Source: Sulfurovum sp.
Lineage (GTDB): Bacteria > Campylobacterota > Campylobacteria > Campylobacterales > Sulfurovaceae
DNA length: 7,560 nt
Assembly: GCA_004377245.1 (NCBI GenBank)
Contig: SOIK01000132.1
Span: 1 to 7,560, forward strand
Direction: 5' to 3'
Every line of letters starts with the position of its first letter. Position 1 is the stretch's first letter. The notes below the pieces were generated by a model, which saw only the letters and a list, made by a program, of their open reading frames with translations, searched no databases and was not told the DNA's origin. Shown here piece after piece: positions 1 through 4,999 of the stretch. Both the position numbers and the translations under genes were made by a program.

Positions 1-123
1 TCAAAGTCTATGACTCAGATACTGCCACCATTTGTAGTATTTGATGATAAAAGTGTTTATAGAGAAAAAGCGATGAAAGCATTTGAAAAAGCAAATACGC
101 ATAGTATAAAAGGTGATTTTTAA
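1..123 (+). CDS. C-terminal end of an unidentified protein (5' truncated by window)
   Basis: Frame 1 is open from the window edge for 40 codons to a TAA at 121-123. The visible tail is hydrophilic, with a short beta-like stretch (PPFVVFDD) followed by a Lys/Glu/Ala-rich probable helix and the ending SIKGDF. It shows no Cys pair, membrane segment or motif that I recognise, so I assign no function. The stop lies one base before the preferred GTG start of the downstream cysteine-cluster gene, and overlaps it if the earlier GTG is used. The two are therefore probably co-transcribed. That this is a real gene rests on the open frame, ordinary codon use and the tight junction with the next gene. Confidence 0.6.
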   Translation, partial: SKSMTQILPPFVVFDDKSVYREKAMKAFEKANTHSIKGDF

Positions 124-124
124 A

Positions 125-499
125 GTGGAATTACTTACAGATGAAAACTACAATTACAAGTTTAACCCAGCTGAATGTGAAGCGTGTGGTGGGCATTGTT
201 GTACGGGTGAGAGTGGTTATATCTGGGCAAAGTATGCAGAGATAGAGAAGATGGCAGCGTATTTGGAGCTAAGTGTTGAAGATTTCGCTACAATGTATCT
301 GAAGAAAGTCAAACATCGCTATTCGCTTGTAGAAAAACAACTGGCACCTGACAACTTTGCCTGTGTCTTTTTTGATGAGTCTATGAAACGCTGTTCCATC
401 TACCCTGTACGACCTTTGCAGTGTCGTACATTTCCTTTTTGGGAGCAGTTTAAAAATGATGAAGAAGAGGTACGTAAAGAGTGTCCTGGAATCGTATAG
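125..499 (+). CDS. YkgJ-like cysteine-cluster protein (CxxCxxCC family)
   Basis: This 124-residue protein belongs to the YkgJ/CxxCxxCC family of presumed metal-binding (zinc or Fe-S) proteins of unknown biochemical role. What is visible is an N-terminal cluster C18-x2-C21-x3-C25-C26 followed by TGESGYIW, then C80, C90 and C100 in the family signature CSIYPVRPLQCRTFPFW, and a final C120 in ECPGI, giving eight Cys in all. There is no signal peptide, so it is probably cytoplasmic. I chose the GTG at 125 because AAAAGG at 108-113 lies 11 bases upstream. The in-frame GTG at 113 would add four residues and overlap the previous gene by 11 nt, but has no Shine-Dalgarno sequence. Its 3' end overlaps the next gene by 19 nt, which suggests coupled translation. 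The family is clear; the function and the exact start are not. Confidence 0.85.
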   Translation: MELLTDENYNYKFNPAECEACGGHCCTGESGYIWAKYAEIEKMAAYLELSVEDFATMYLKKVKHRYSLVEKQLAPDNFACVFFDESMKRCSIYPVRPLQCRTFPFWEQFKNDEEEVRKECPGIV

Positions 500-1734
500 T
501 ATACCCTTTTATCACAGCTTTTATACTAAGTATGGGAGTGATGCAAGCTAAAGAACTCAGAGTCCTTAGTGAAGATGAACTTATCATACAAGGGCTTTTG
601 TACGAAGAATATAGGGCTTACAACCGTAGTAGGGCAGTTTTTGGAAGGCTTTATGACACTACAGGAGCGAAAGTCTATCTTTTCAAAGAAGTTACTGCCG
701 CGTTGTTTAGCAAAACAAATATCAATGAGAGCATAGAAAGGCTAAAGTTATGGGATGATAAGCATCCAGATACCTTAGAGGTCAAACGTCTTTTGATTCC
801 TCTTTATCTTACAGCCCATCGAGTACGAGAAGCTAAAACGGAGGCAGAATATCTTCTTGAGAGATCAAATGAAGTGATGGATCTGGAACTTGCTTCAACT
901 CCTTTTCTTTACACGGGTGAGTTTAAAAGAGCATTAGACCTTTTGAGTAGGGTTTATGAAAAAACATCCAACGAAGATGTACTTTTACGTATGGTTGTCA
1001 TCATGGATGAATATACCAATGAACGAACCAAAGCCATACAACTTTTAGAGACTCACCGCCATATGAATATCGTAAGTAATGATGTCTATTTTAAGCTTTT
1101 GGCACTTTATGTAAAAGAGAATAATGTAGATGGTATTTTAAGCATATACAAAATACTTTATGAGCAAGATAAAAATGAAAAATATCTGAATAAAATCATA
1201 GATGCATACGCTTACAAAAGAGATATTGATGGTGCTATCGGCTTTTTAGAAAAAAATAAGGTAGGGGAGACTATCCTTTATGAACTCTATAAAAGAAAAA
1301 AACTTTTTGACAAAGCGTTCCTACTTATAGATCGTCTCTATGCTGAAAAAAAAGATGCAAGATGGATAGCAGAAAAAGCTGTGCTGCTTTTTGAAAAGGC
1401 AGAAGATAAGAATGATAAGAAGATGATAAAAGAAGTGATCTCATACTTTGAAGAAGCTATCGATTTAGGAGTAGATGACAGTATCTACCTTAACTACTAT
1501 GGCTACACACTGATCGATAAAGAGATAGATGTGGAAAAAGGGATTAAGATCATCGAGGATGCTCTAAAACAGCAACCTCATAATACCTATTATCTTGACT
1601 CATTGGCTTGGGGTTACTATAAACAAAAAGAATGTAAAAAAGCTTACGAAATAATGAAAAGAGTTGTAGATGAAGAAGGGCTTGATGAAGTAGAGATCAT
1701 CGAACACTGGGATGCAATACAAAAGTGCAAGTAG
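481..1734 (+). CDS. Exported TPR-repeat protein
   Basis: This 417-residue protein has a Sec-type signal peptide: residues 1-5 carry an Arg, 8-20 are hydrophobic, and a cleavage site is likely after A23 (VMQA|KE). There is no lipobox Cys, so a soluble periplasmic protein is likely. The rest is almost all alpha-helical, with degenerate helix-pair repeats. The clearest TPRs are at about residues 335-368 (YLNYYGYTLIDKE) and 369-402 (YLDSLAWGYYKQKECKKAYE). Such proteins are scaffolds for protein-protein contacts; the partner cannot be deduced. The GTG start at 481 is supported by AAGAGG at 465-470 and by the complete signal peptide it produces; later ATGs would destroy that peptide. It overlaps the cysteine-cluster gene by 19 nt. 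No convincing intrinsic terminator follows. Confidence 0.85.
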   Translation: MSWNRIVYPFITAFILSMGVMQAKELRVLSEDELIIQGLLYEEYRAYNRSRAVFGRLYDTTGAKVYLFKEVTAALFSKTNINESIERLKLWDDKHPDTLEVKRLLIPLYLTAHRVREAKTEAEYLLERSNEVMDLELASTPFLYTGEFKRALDLLSRVYEKTSNEDVLLRMVVIMDEYTNERTKAIQLLETHRHMNIVSNDVYFKLLALYVKENNVDGILSIYKILYEQDKNEKYLNKIIDAYAYKRDIDGAIGFLEKNKVGETILYELYKRKKLFDKAFLLIDRLYAEKKDARWIAEKAVLLFEKAEDKNDKKMIKEVISYFEEAIDLGVDDSIYLNYYGYTLIDKEIDVEKGIKIIEDALKQQPHNTYYLDSLAWGYYKQKECKKAYEIMKRVVDEEGLDEVEIIEHWDAIQKCK

Positions 1735-1762
1735 ACCATTTATACGCTTTAAGAGCAAAGCC

Positions 1763-1873
1763 CTAAAAGCTACGCTAACGCTAAGTTTTACGACTCCGCA
1801 TTTAGTGCGTCTCATGCACTGCATTCTAGATGCTTGTCTTCAGCAGAAGGCTCACGCGACTAGTCGCTTTTAG
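1763..1873. repeat. 111-bp palindrome-rich intergenic element with 8-bp terminal inverted repeats
   Basis: The 186-nt gap between the TPR gene and trpC holds a stretch bounded by CTAAAAGC (1763-1770) and its exact reverse complement GCTTTTAG (1866-1873). Inside are several short palindromes: CGCATTTAGTGCG (1797-1809), GCATTCTAGATGC (1821-1833) and the perfect 12-mer GCGACTAGTCGC (1856-1867). The sequence has no coding character. It looks like a small non-autonomous interspersed element or its remnant, but only one copy is in the window, so its repetitive nature is an inference. Confidence 0.4.
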
Positions 1874-1892
1874 AGATACTTTTAGATATAAT
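1867..1892 (+). promoter_or_regulatory. Probable sigma-70-type promoter of trpC
   Basis: A perfect TATAAT is at 1887-1892, about 29 bases before the trpC ATG. It is preceded by two 12-bp tandem copies, CTTTTAGAGATA (1867-1878) and CTTTTAGATATA (1879-1890), so T-runs recur at one-helical-turn spacing. Such periodic T stretches without a -35 box are known from Campylobacter-type vegetative promoters. Transcription would start near 1899, and AAGG at 1910-1913 is the ribosome binding site, 7 bases before the ATG. Confidence 0.7.
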
Positions 1893-1920
1893 ACGCGAAA
1901 ATTTAGCCTAAGGTAGATAG

Positions 1921-2715
1921 ATGGCTCAGATATTAGATGAAATTATCAAAAAAACTAAATCAGATTTAGAGAAACGAAAAGTTGAGTATCCACTAGAGTG
2001 GTTAGGGCGTTCCCTCGCTTTTAATCCTTTTGTGCCTAAAGATGTACAGAGTGCACTTAGGGCAACAGAAGAAAACCCTTATCGTATCATCGCTGAAGTA
2101 AAAAAGGCAAGTCCCAGCAAAGGTGTCATCAGAGAAGATTTTGACCCTGTAGAGATAGCGCAAGCGTATGAAAAGGGTGGAGCAGATTCACTCTCTATAC
2201 TCACCGAACCGCACTTTTTTCAGGGAGATAAAGAGTACTTGGGAATGGTACGTCGTTATGTGAGTATCCCCCTGCTTAGAAAAGATTTTATTGTAGATAA
2301 GTATCAGATAGTAGAGGCATTGGCATTTGGTGCAGACTACATTTTGCTTATTGCAAAGGCATTGAGTCGTAAAGAGTTAAAAGAGCTTTATAACTATGCA
2401 CTTCACCTTGGCTTAGAAGTACTTGTTGAGGTACACGATAAAGCAGACCTCATTAAAGCGATATTCGCTGGAGCTACTATCATTGGTATTAACCACCGTA
2501 ATCTTGAAACGTTTGAAATGGATATGAGTTTAAGTGAAAAACTCATCCCACTCATCCCAAATGGAAAGATCATCGTAGCGGAAAGTGGTATCAATGACCA
2601 TGAAACAGTAGTAGAGCTTGCTAAAGTAGGTGCAGATGCATTTTTAGTAGGAGAACATTTTATGAGACAAGATGATATTACTGCGGCTATAAGAGAAGTA
2701 AAGTACGGAAAGTAA
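1921..2715 (+). CDS. trpC: Indole-3-glycerol phosphate synthase
   Basis: This enzyme converts 1-(2-carboxyphenylamino)-1-deoxyribulose 5-phosphate to indole-3-glycerol phosphate, the fourth step of tryptophan synthesis from chorismate, in the cytoplasm. The 264-residue length is normal for a monofunctional TrpC with a (beta/alpha)8 barrel and an N-terminal helical extension. Family motifs are all present: [11 protein letters not shown] (E59, K61), LLRKDFIVD (K121), [11 protein letters not shown] (E170), [14 protein letters not shown] (N191), VAESGI (E221, S222) and the phosphate-binding [13 protein letters not shown] near residues 236-248. These match the catalytic residues of the Sulfolobus enzyme (E51, K53, K110, E159, N180, E210, S211). 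It has its own promoter and stands alone here, with no other trp gene and no TrpF fusion. It converges on the YqeY-like gene across an inverted repeat. Confidence 0.97.
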   Translation: MAQILDEIIKKTKSDLEKRKVEYPLEWLGRSLAFNPFVPKDVQSALRATEENPYRIIAEVKKASPSKGVIREDFDPVEIAQAYEKGGADSLSILTEPHFFQGDKEYLGMVRRYVSIPLLRKDFIVDKYQIVEALAFGADYILLIAKALSRKELKELYNYALHLGLEVLVEVHDKADLIKAIFAGATIIGINHRNLETFEMDMSLSEKLIPLIPNGKIIVAESGINDHETVVELAKVGADAFLVGEHFMRQDDITAAIREVKYGK

Positions 2716-2723
2716 ACTATTCC

Positions 2724-2804
2724 GTCATCCTCGGGCTTGACCCGGGGATCTAGAACTTTAACTATATGCCACTTGTGGATCCCCGGGTCAAGCCCGAGGA
2801 TGAC
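2724..2804. repeat. 81-bp inverted-repeat element, copy 1 (perfect 27-bp arms)
   Basis: The arms 2724-2750 and 2778-2804 are perfect reverse complements over 27 bp, around a 27-nt centre. The outer ends read GTCATCC and GGATGAC. Each arm is itself a near-hairpin (ATCCTCGGG against CCCGGGGAT, one T-G mismatch). The element fills 81 of the 95 bases between trpC and the convergent YqeY-like gene. It is much more GC-rich than its surroundings. No U-tract follows the hairpin on either strand, so it is not a classic terminator, although the transcript hairpin could still protect 3' ends. A decayed copy in reverse orientation is at 6910-6988. Confidence 0.92.
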
Positions 2805-2810
2805 AAATAT

Positions 2811-3254
2811 TTACGAAAGTAATTTTTTAACCATCACATTAATCCTACCACCATCTGCACGGCTTCCTATGGCACCTTTAGCAGCACCCATGACTTTACC
2901 CATATCTTTCATACTTTCAGCACCTGTTGATGCGATGACTTCTTTGAGTACAGACTCTAGCTCTGCATCATCCATTGGTTCGGGCAAGTAGGTTTTTACA
3001 AGTGCAAGTTCAGCTAGCTCTTTTTCTACAAGGTCATCACGACCGGCATCTTTAAACTGTGCCATAGCATCTTCTCTTTGCTTGGCATACTTCATCAAGA
3101 TAGCTTCAACATCAGCGTCACTTACATCTCTACGCTCATCTACTTCTATTTGTTTGATGGCTGCTTGGATGTTCCGTAAGGTATCTCTTTTTAGCGTTTC
3201 TTTGGCTCTCATTGCATCTTTGATGTCATTTTTGATCTGTTCTTTTAAACTCAT
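2811..3254 (-). CDS. YqeY/GatB-like domain protein
   Basis: This 147-residue protein is a stand-alone YqeY protein, related to the C-terminal tRNA-binding domain of GatB, a subunit of the Asp-tRNA(Asn)/Glu-tRNA(Gln) amidotransferase. Its own role is not established. Family signatures are clear: an N-terminal helix MSLKEQIKNDIKDAMRAKE, the LRNIQAAIKQIEVD block near residues 26-39, KQREDAMAQFKDAGRDDLV (58-76), ELALVKTYLPEPM (82-94) and a C-terminal MGKVMGAAKG with ADGGRINVMVKKLL (118-146). The length is typical. The start is fixed by AGGAG (3265-3261 on the minus strand), 6 bases before the ATG. It is divergent from the 88-residue unknown, and its TATAAT box mirrors that gene's box. Its stop lies 7 bases from the inverted repeat shared with trpC. 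Confidence 0.93.
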   Translation of the reverse strand: MSLKEQIKNDIKDAMRAKETLKRDTLRNIQAAIKQIEVDERRDVSDADVEAILMKYAKQREDAMAQFKDAGRDDLVEKELAELALVKTYLPEPMDDAELESVLKEVIASTGAESMKDMGKVMGAAKGAIGSRADGGRINVMVKKLLS

Positions 3255-3264
3255 TTAGTTCTCC

Positions 3265-3278
3265 TGTAAATATTTACA
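3265..3278. promoter_or_regulatory. Perfect 14-bp palindrome, candidate operator in divergent intergenic region
   Basis: TGTAAATATTTACA reads identically on both strands. It abuts the Shine-Dalgarno sequence of the YqeY-like gene (AGGAG on the minus strand, 3261-3265). It lies 10 bases upstream of the TATAAT box of the opposite gene, in its -35 zone, and covers the probable start point (near 3275) of the YqeY transcript. A protein bound here could affect both genes. AT-rich palindromes of this size do arise by chance, and I cannot name a regulator. Confidence 0.4.
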
Positions 3279-3281
3279 ATG

Positions 3282-3287
3282 ATTATA
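3282..3287 (-). promoter_or_regulatory. -10 box of the YqeY-like gene
   Basis: On the minus strand this reads TATAAT and lies 27 bases before the ATG. The predicted start point near 3275 would give a leader of about 20 nt that includes the AGGAG ribosome binding site. It is the mirror image of the plus-strand box at 3289-3294, with one base (3288) between them. Confidence 0.6.
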
Positions 3288-3288
3288 C

Positions 3289-3294
3289 TATAAT
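3289..3294 (+). promoter_or_regulatory. -10 box placing the transcript start at the ATG of the 88-residue gene
   Basis: TATAAT at 3289-3294 is followed by six pyrimidines (CCTTTT) and then the ATG at 3301. The usual distance from a -10 box to the start point places transcription initiation on the A of the start codon. There is no Shine-Dalgarno sequence. The predicted mRNA is therefore leaderless or nearly so. Confidence 0.6.
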
Positions 3295-3300
3295 CCTTTT

Positions 3301-3567
3301 ATGATTATTACTATAGAAGACAAACAATTTGACACAAGCAAGATAACGCAACTCTACCCAGCAGCAGTAGTAAAGACTGGACATGAAGATGAGACAACAC
3401 AAGTGAGTCTTGAGTGGTTAGAGGTGGAAGCCAAAGGCAAAGTGGAAGTTGTGGGCTTTGGTCTATTTGTAAATTTAGGTGAAGAAGAGAAACACTCTTT
3501 TATGTTTGATACAAAAGAAGAGATGGATGAAGCTGCGGGGCGTATAGCCGCACAATTGAAAAAGTAG
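3301..3567 (+). CDS. Small conserved-looking protein of unknown function (88 aa)
   Basis: I do not recognise this protein. It is small, acidic and soluble, with no Cys, signal peptide or membrane segment. Alternating polar and hydrophobic residues suggest beta strands at about 1-8 (MIITIEDK), 36-54 (SLEWLEVEAKGKVEVVGFG) and 64-70, followed by an amphipathic C-terminal helix (KEEMDEAAGRIAAQLKK, 72-88). Codon use resembles that of its neighbours. The ATG at 3301 has no ribosome binding site, but lies exactly where transcription should start from the TATAAT at 3289-3294. There is no plausible downstream start that would keep most of the protein. It is divergent from the YqeY-like gene and converges on msrB across a REP-like repeat that begins 8 bases after its stop. 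Confidence 0.75.
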   Translation: MIITIEDKQFDTSKITQLYPAAVVKTGHEDETTQVSLEWLEVEAKGKVEVVGFGLFVNLGEEEKHSFMFDTKEEMDEAAGRIAAQLKK

Positions 3568-3574
3568 ATAACTT

Positions 3575-3643
3575 GTAGCGTGGGCATTCCTGCCCACGAT
3601 GGATTTTGAATTTGTTTTTCGTGGGCAGGAATGCCCACGCTAC
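3575..3643. repeat. REP-like inverted pair (BIME-like) with GTAG heads
   Basis: Arms 3575-3599 and 3619-3643 are perfect 25-bp reverse complements around a 19-nt AT-rich centre. Each arm begins, on its own strand, with GTAG and then forms a hairpin with an 8-bp stem (CGTGGGCA-TTCC-TGCCCACG). GTAG followed by a short palindrome is the known architecture of REP elements mobilised by RAYT (TnpA-REP) transposases, and two in inverse orientation form a BIME. The symmetry continues weakly outward (ATAAC at 3568-3572, GTTAT at 3645-3649) into the msrB stop codon. It fills the gap between two convergent genes. Confidence 0.85.
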
Positions 3644-3645
3644 GG

Positions 3646-4041
3646 TTATACCCCTTCAAAATCCAAAGAAGCAGAGTTAATGCAGTAACGCTGATGGGTA
3701 GGTGCTGGACCATCAGGGAATACATGTCCTAAATGTGAACCACAAGCATTACATCTTACTTCTGTTCGCATCATACCATGTGTTCTGTCTACTATGGATT
3801 CGATAGCATCTTTGTTTAGTGGCTGAAAGTAGCTTGGCCAGCCTGTCCCTGAGTCAAATTTAGCTTCTGAACTAAAAAGTGGTGTTTTGCAACATTTGCA
3901 ACTATAGGTACCTTTAGCTTTATTATCATGAAACTTATTTTGGAATGGTGCCTCTGTACCGTGGTTTAGACATACGTTGTACTCTAGGGGAGTTAACTCT
4001 TTTTGTAATTTTTCTCTATCTAATTCTATTTTATAAGCCAT
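3646..4041 (-). CDS. msrB: Peptide-methionine (R)-S-oxide reductase MsrB
   Basis: This enzyme reduces methionine R-sulfoxide in oxidised proteins back to methionine, normally recharged by thioredoxin. The 131-residue length is that of a single-domain MsrB. Visible motifs are the zinc pairs C48-x2-C51 and C97-x2-C100, FDSGTGWPSY (62-71), CGSHLGHVFPDGPAPTHQRYCINSASL (100-125) with H106, and the catalytic C120 in RYCINS. There is no signal peptide and no MsrA fusion, so it is a free-standing cytoplasmic enzyme. C24 (YNVCLNHGTE) might act as a resolving Cys, but this is uncertain. The start is supported by AAGGA (4051-4047 on the minus strand), 5 bases before the ATG. It is divergent from the membrane TPR gene. 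Its stop lies 3 bases from the REP-like repeat. Confidence 0.96.
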   Translation of the reverse strand: MAYKIELDREKLQKELTPLEYNVCLNHGTEAPFQNKFHDNKAKGTYSCKCCKTPLFSSEAKFDSGTGWPSYFQPLNKDAIESIVDRTHGMMRTEVRCNACGSHLGHVFPDGPAPTHQRYCINSASLDFEGV

Positions 4042-4066
4042 GATAATCCTTTAATTATTTTTGTTT

Positions 4067-4072
4067 ATCATA
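4067..4072 (-). promoter_or_regulatory. Probable -10 box of msrB
   Basis: The minus strand reads TATGAT, 26 bases before the msrB ATG, behind an A/T-rich stretch. This gives a leader of about 20 nt that contains the AAGGA ribosome binding site. There is no -35 match. The call rests on position and one-mismatch similarity to TATAAT. Confidence 0.4.
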
Positions 4073-4105
4073 GCTAAATTTCTTTGCCTTTAAGTTAGAT
4101 TATCT

Positions 4106-4111
4106 TATTAT
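4106..4111 (+). promoter_or_regulatory. Possible -10 box of the membrane TPR gene
   Basis: TATTAT at 4106-4111 follows a TTTAAG stretch (4089-4094), as in epsilonproteobacterial vegetative promoters. It predicts a start point near 4118 and a leader of about 18 nt with GGAG at 4127-4130. The alternative box TATAAA (4116-4121) is too close to the ribosome binding site to give a useful leader. Confidence 0.35.
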
Positions 4112-4135
4112 TGCTTATAAACTTTTGGAGAAACT

Positions 4136-4771
4136 ATGTCAACATTTCAACTCTTACTTCTTATTGTCGCTGGGGCAGTATTTTACCTCTTTTTTAAACA
4201 ACTTTTTTCAGGAAATCATCCTAAAAGAGGTGTGGATTTTGAAGCTAAAGTCGCAGATGAGCAGATAGGTGGTATTAACCGTCCAGATAAAACATTCTCT
4301 ACACCAACAGTACAGCCAACACGTATGGAACAGTTACTTGCTATGGCAGATGAAGCGGTAGCCAAAGGCGATATGGATGAAGCACAAAAGGCATTACAGA
4401 GTGCACTTATCATAGATGAAAACAATATAGATGCATTGCAAAGAAGTGGTTATGTATCTGTGCAAATAGAAGCATATGAACAAGCAAAAGAGCATTATGA
4501 AAAGATCATCTCTTTAGATGAGAATGATGATATGGCACATGTATCTTTAGCCAATGTACTGCATAAGCTTGATGATGAAGCAGGAGCGGAAAAACACCAT
4601 GAGCGCGCCATCATGTTAGATGAAGAGTATGCACCTCACCATTTCAATTATGCAAATACTTTATATGATCTGGGACGTACAAAAGAAGCTTTGATCGGTT
4701 ATAAAAGAGCCTATGAGTTAGATGACTCTCTTGAAGAAGCAGAGAAAATGATCAAAAAATTATCGGAGTAG
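4136..4771 (+). CDS. Membrane-anchored TPR protein
   Basis: This 211-residue protein has one N-terminal transmembrane helix (residues 4-22, FQLLLLIVAGAVFYLFF), a linker rich in polar residues and Pro (23-63), and four regular TPR units at about 64-97, 98-131, 132-165 and 166-199. The 34-residue period is exact: Asp recurs at 94, 128, 162 and 196 at the end of each second helix. Its topology and partners are unknown; the KQ after the helix would favour a cytoplasmic TPR domain. Such proteins usually assemble or tether other proteins at the membrane. GGAG at 4127-4130 lies 5 bases before the ATG. The next gene begins right after its stop, and the stop region carries that gene's ribosome binding site, so the two are probably made together. 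Confidence 0.85.
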   Translation: MSTFQLLLLIVAGAVFYLFFKQLFSGNHPKRGVDFEAKVADEQIGGINRPDKTFSTPTVQPTRMEQLLAMADEAVAKGDMDEAQKALQSALIIDENNIDALQRSGYVSVQIEAYEQAKEHYEKIISLDENDDMAHVSLANVLHKLDDEAGAEKHHERAIMLDEEYAPHHFNYANTLYDLGRTKEALIGYKRAYELDDSLEEAEKMIKKLSE

Positions 4772-4774
4772 ATG

Positions 4775-4999
4775 ATGAGTAGTGCATGTTTTGTGACCCA
4801 AGTCGCTACAGAAGAGATACTGCTAAGAGTGACTAATGTATGTGGAGAGTGTTATGATGACATCTCTGAAGGTGATATCATCCACTATGATATGCAAAAC
4901 TACCGTTATCTTTGTGAAAAGTGTCAAGAAGAACTTTCTGAGCGTATGAATGAGGCTTGTGAGGTAGTTGAAGAAGAGGGTGGTGGGCTTTTTTGTTAG
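4775..4999 (+). CDS. Small zinc-ribbon-like protein (two CxxC pairs)
   Basis: This 74-residue protein is of unknown function. Two Cys pairs, C23-GE-C26 and C47-EK-C50, are separated by 20 residues and would make a zinc-ribbon or knuckle-like site. Further Cys are at 5, 62 and the last residue, 74. The remainder is strongly acidic, including a VVEEEGGG tail, and there is no signal peptide. Two ATGs occur in tandem (4772 and 4775). I chose 4775 because GGAG at 4765-4768, inside the end of the previous gene, is 6 bases upstream of it but only 3 from the first ATG. It lies directly behind the membrane TPR gene, which suggests a shared transcript. Its stop codon touches the heptamer repeat. Metal binding is inferred, not shown. 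Confidence 0.75.
   Translation: MSSACFVTQVATEEILLRVTNVCGECYDDISEGDIIHYDMQNYRYLCEKCQEELSERMNEACEVVEEEGGGLFC

Noticed and set aside
1746..1761. Hairpin GCTTT-AAGAGC-AAAGC just after the exported TPR gene
   Set aside because: The stem is five pairs with no following T-run, so it is not a convincing terminator.
1600..1824. Minus-strand open frame of 74 codons
   Set aside because: It overlaps the end of the exported TPR gene in antisense and starts inside the palindromic element; no ribosome binding site or domain.
2724..2804. Long hairpin as a classic Rho-independent terminator
   Set aside because: No T-tract follows the stem on either strand and the loop is 27 nt; it fits a mobile-type repeat better, though it may affect 3' ends.
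2737..2991. Plus-strand open frame starting inside the 81-bp repeat
   Set aside because: Its first part is translated repeat and the rest is antisense to the clearly assigned YqeY-like gene.
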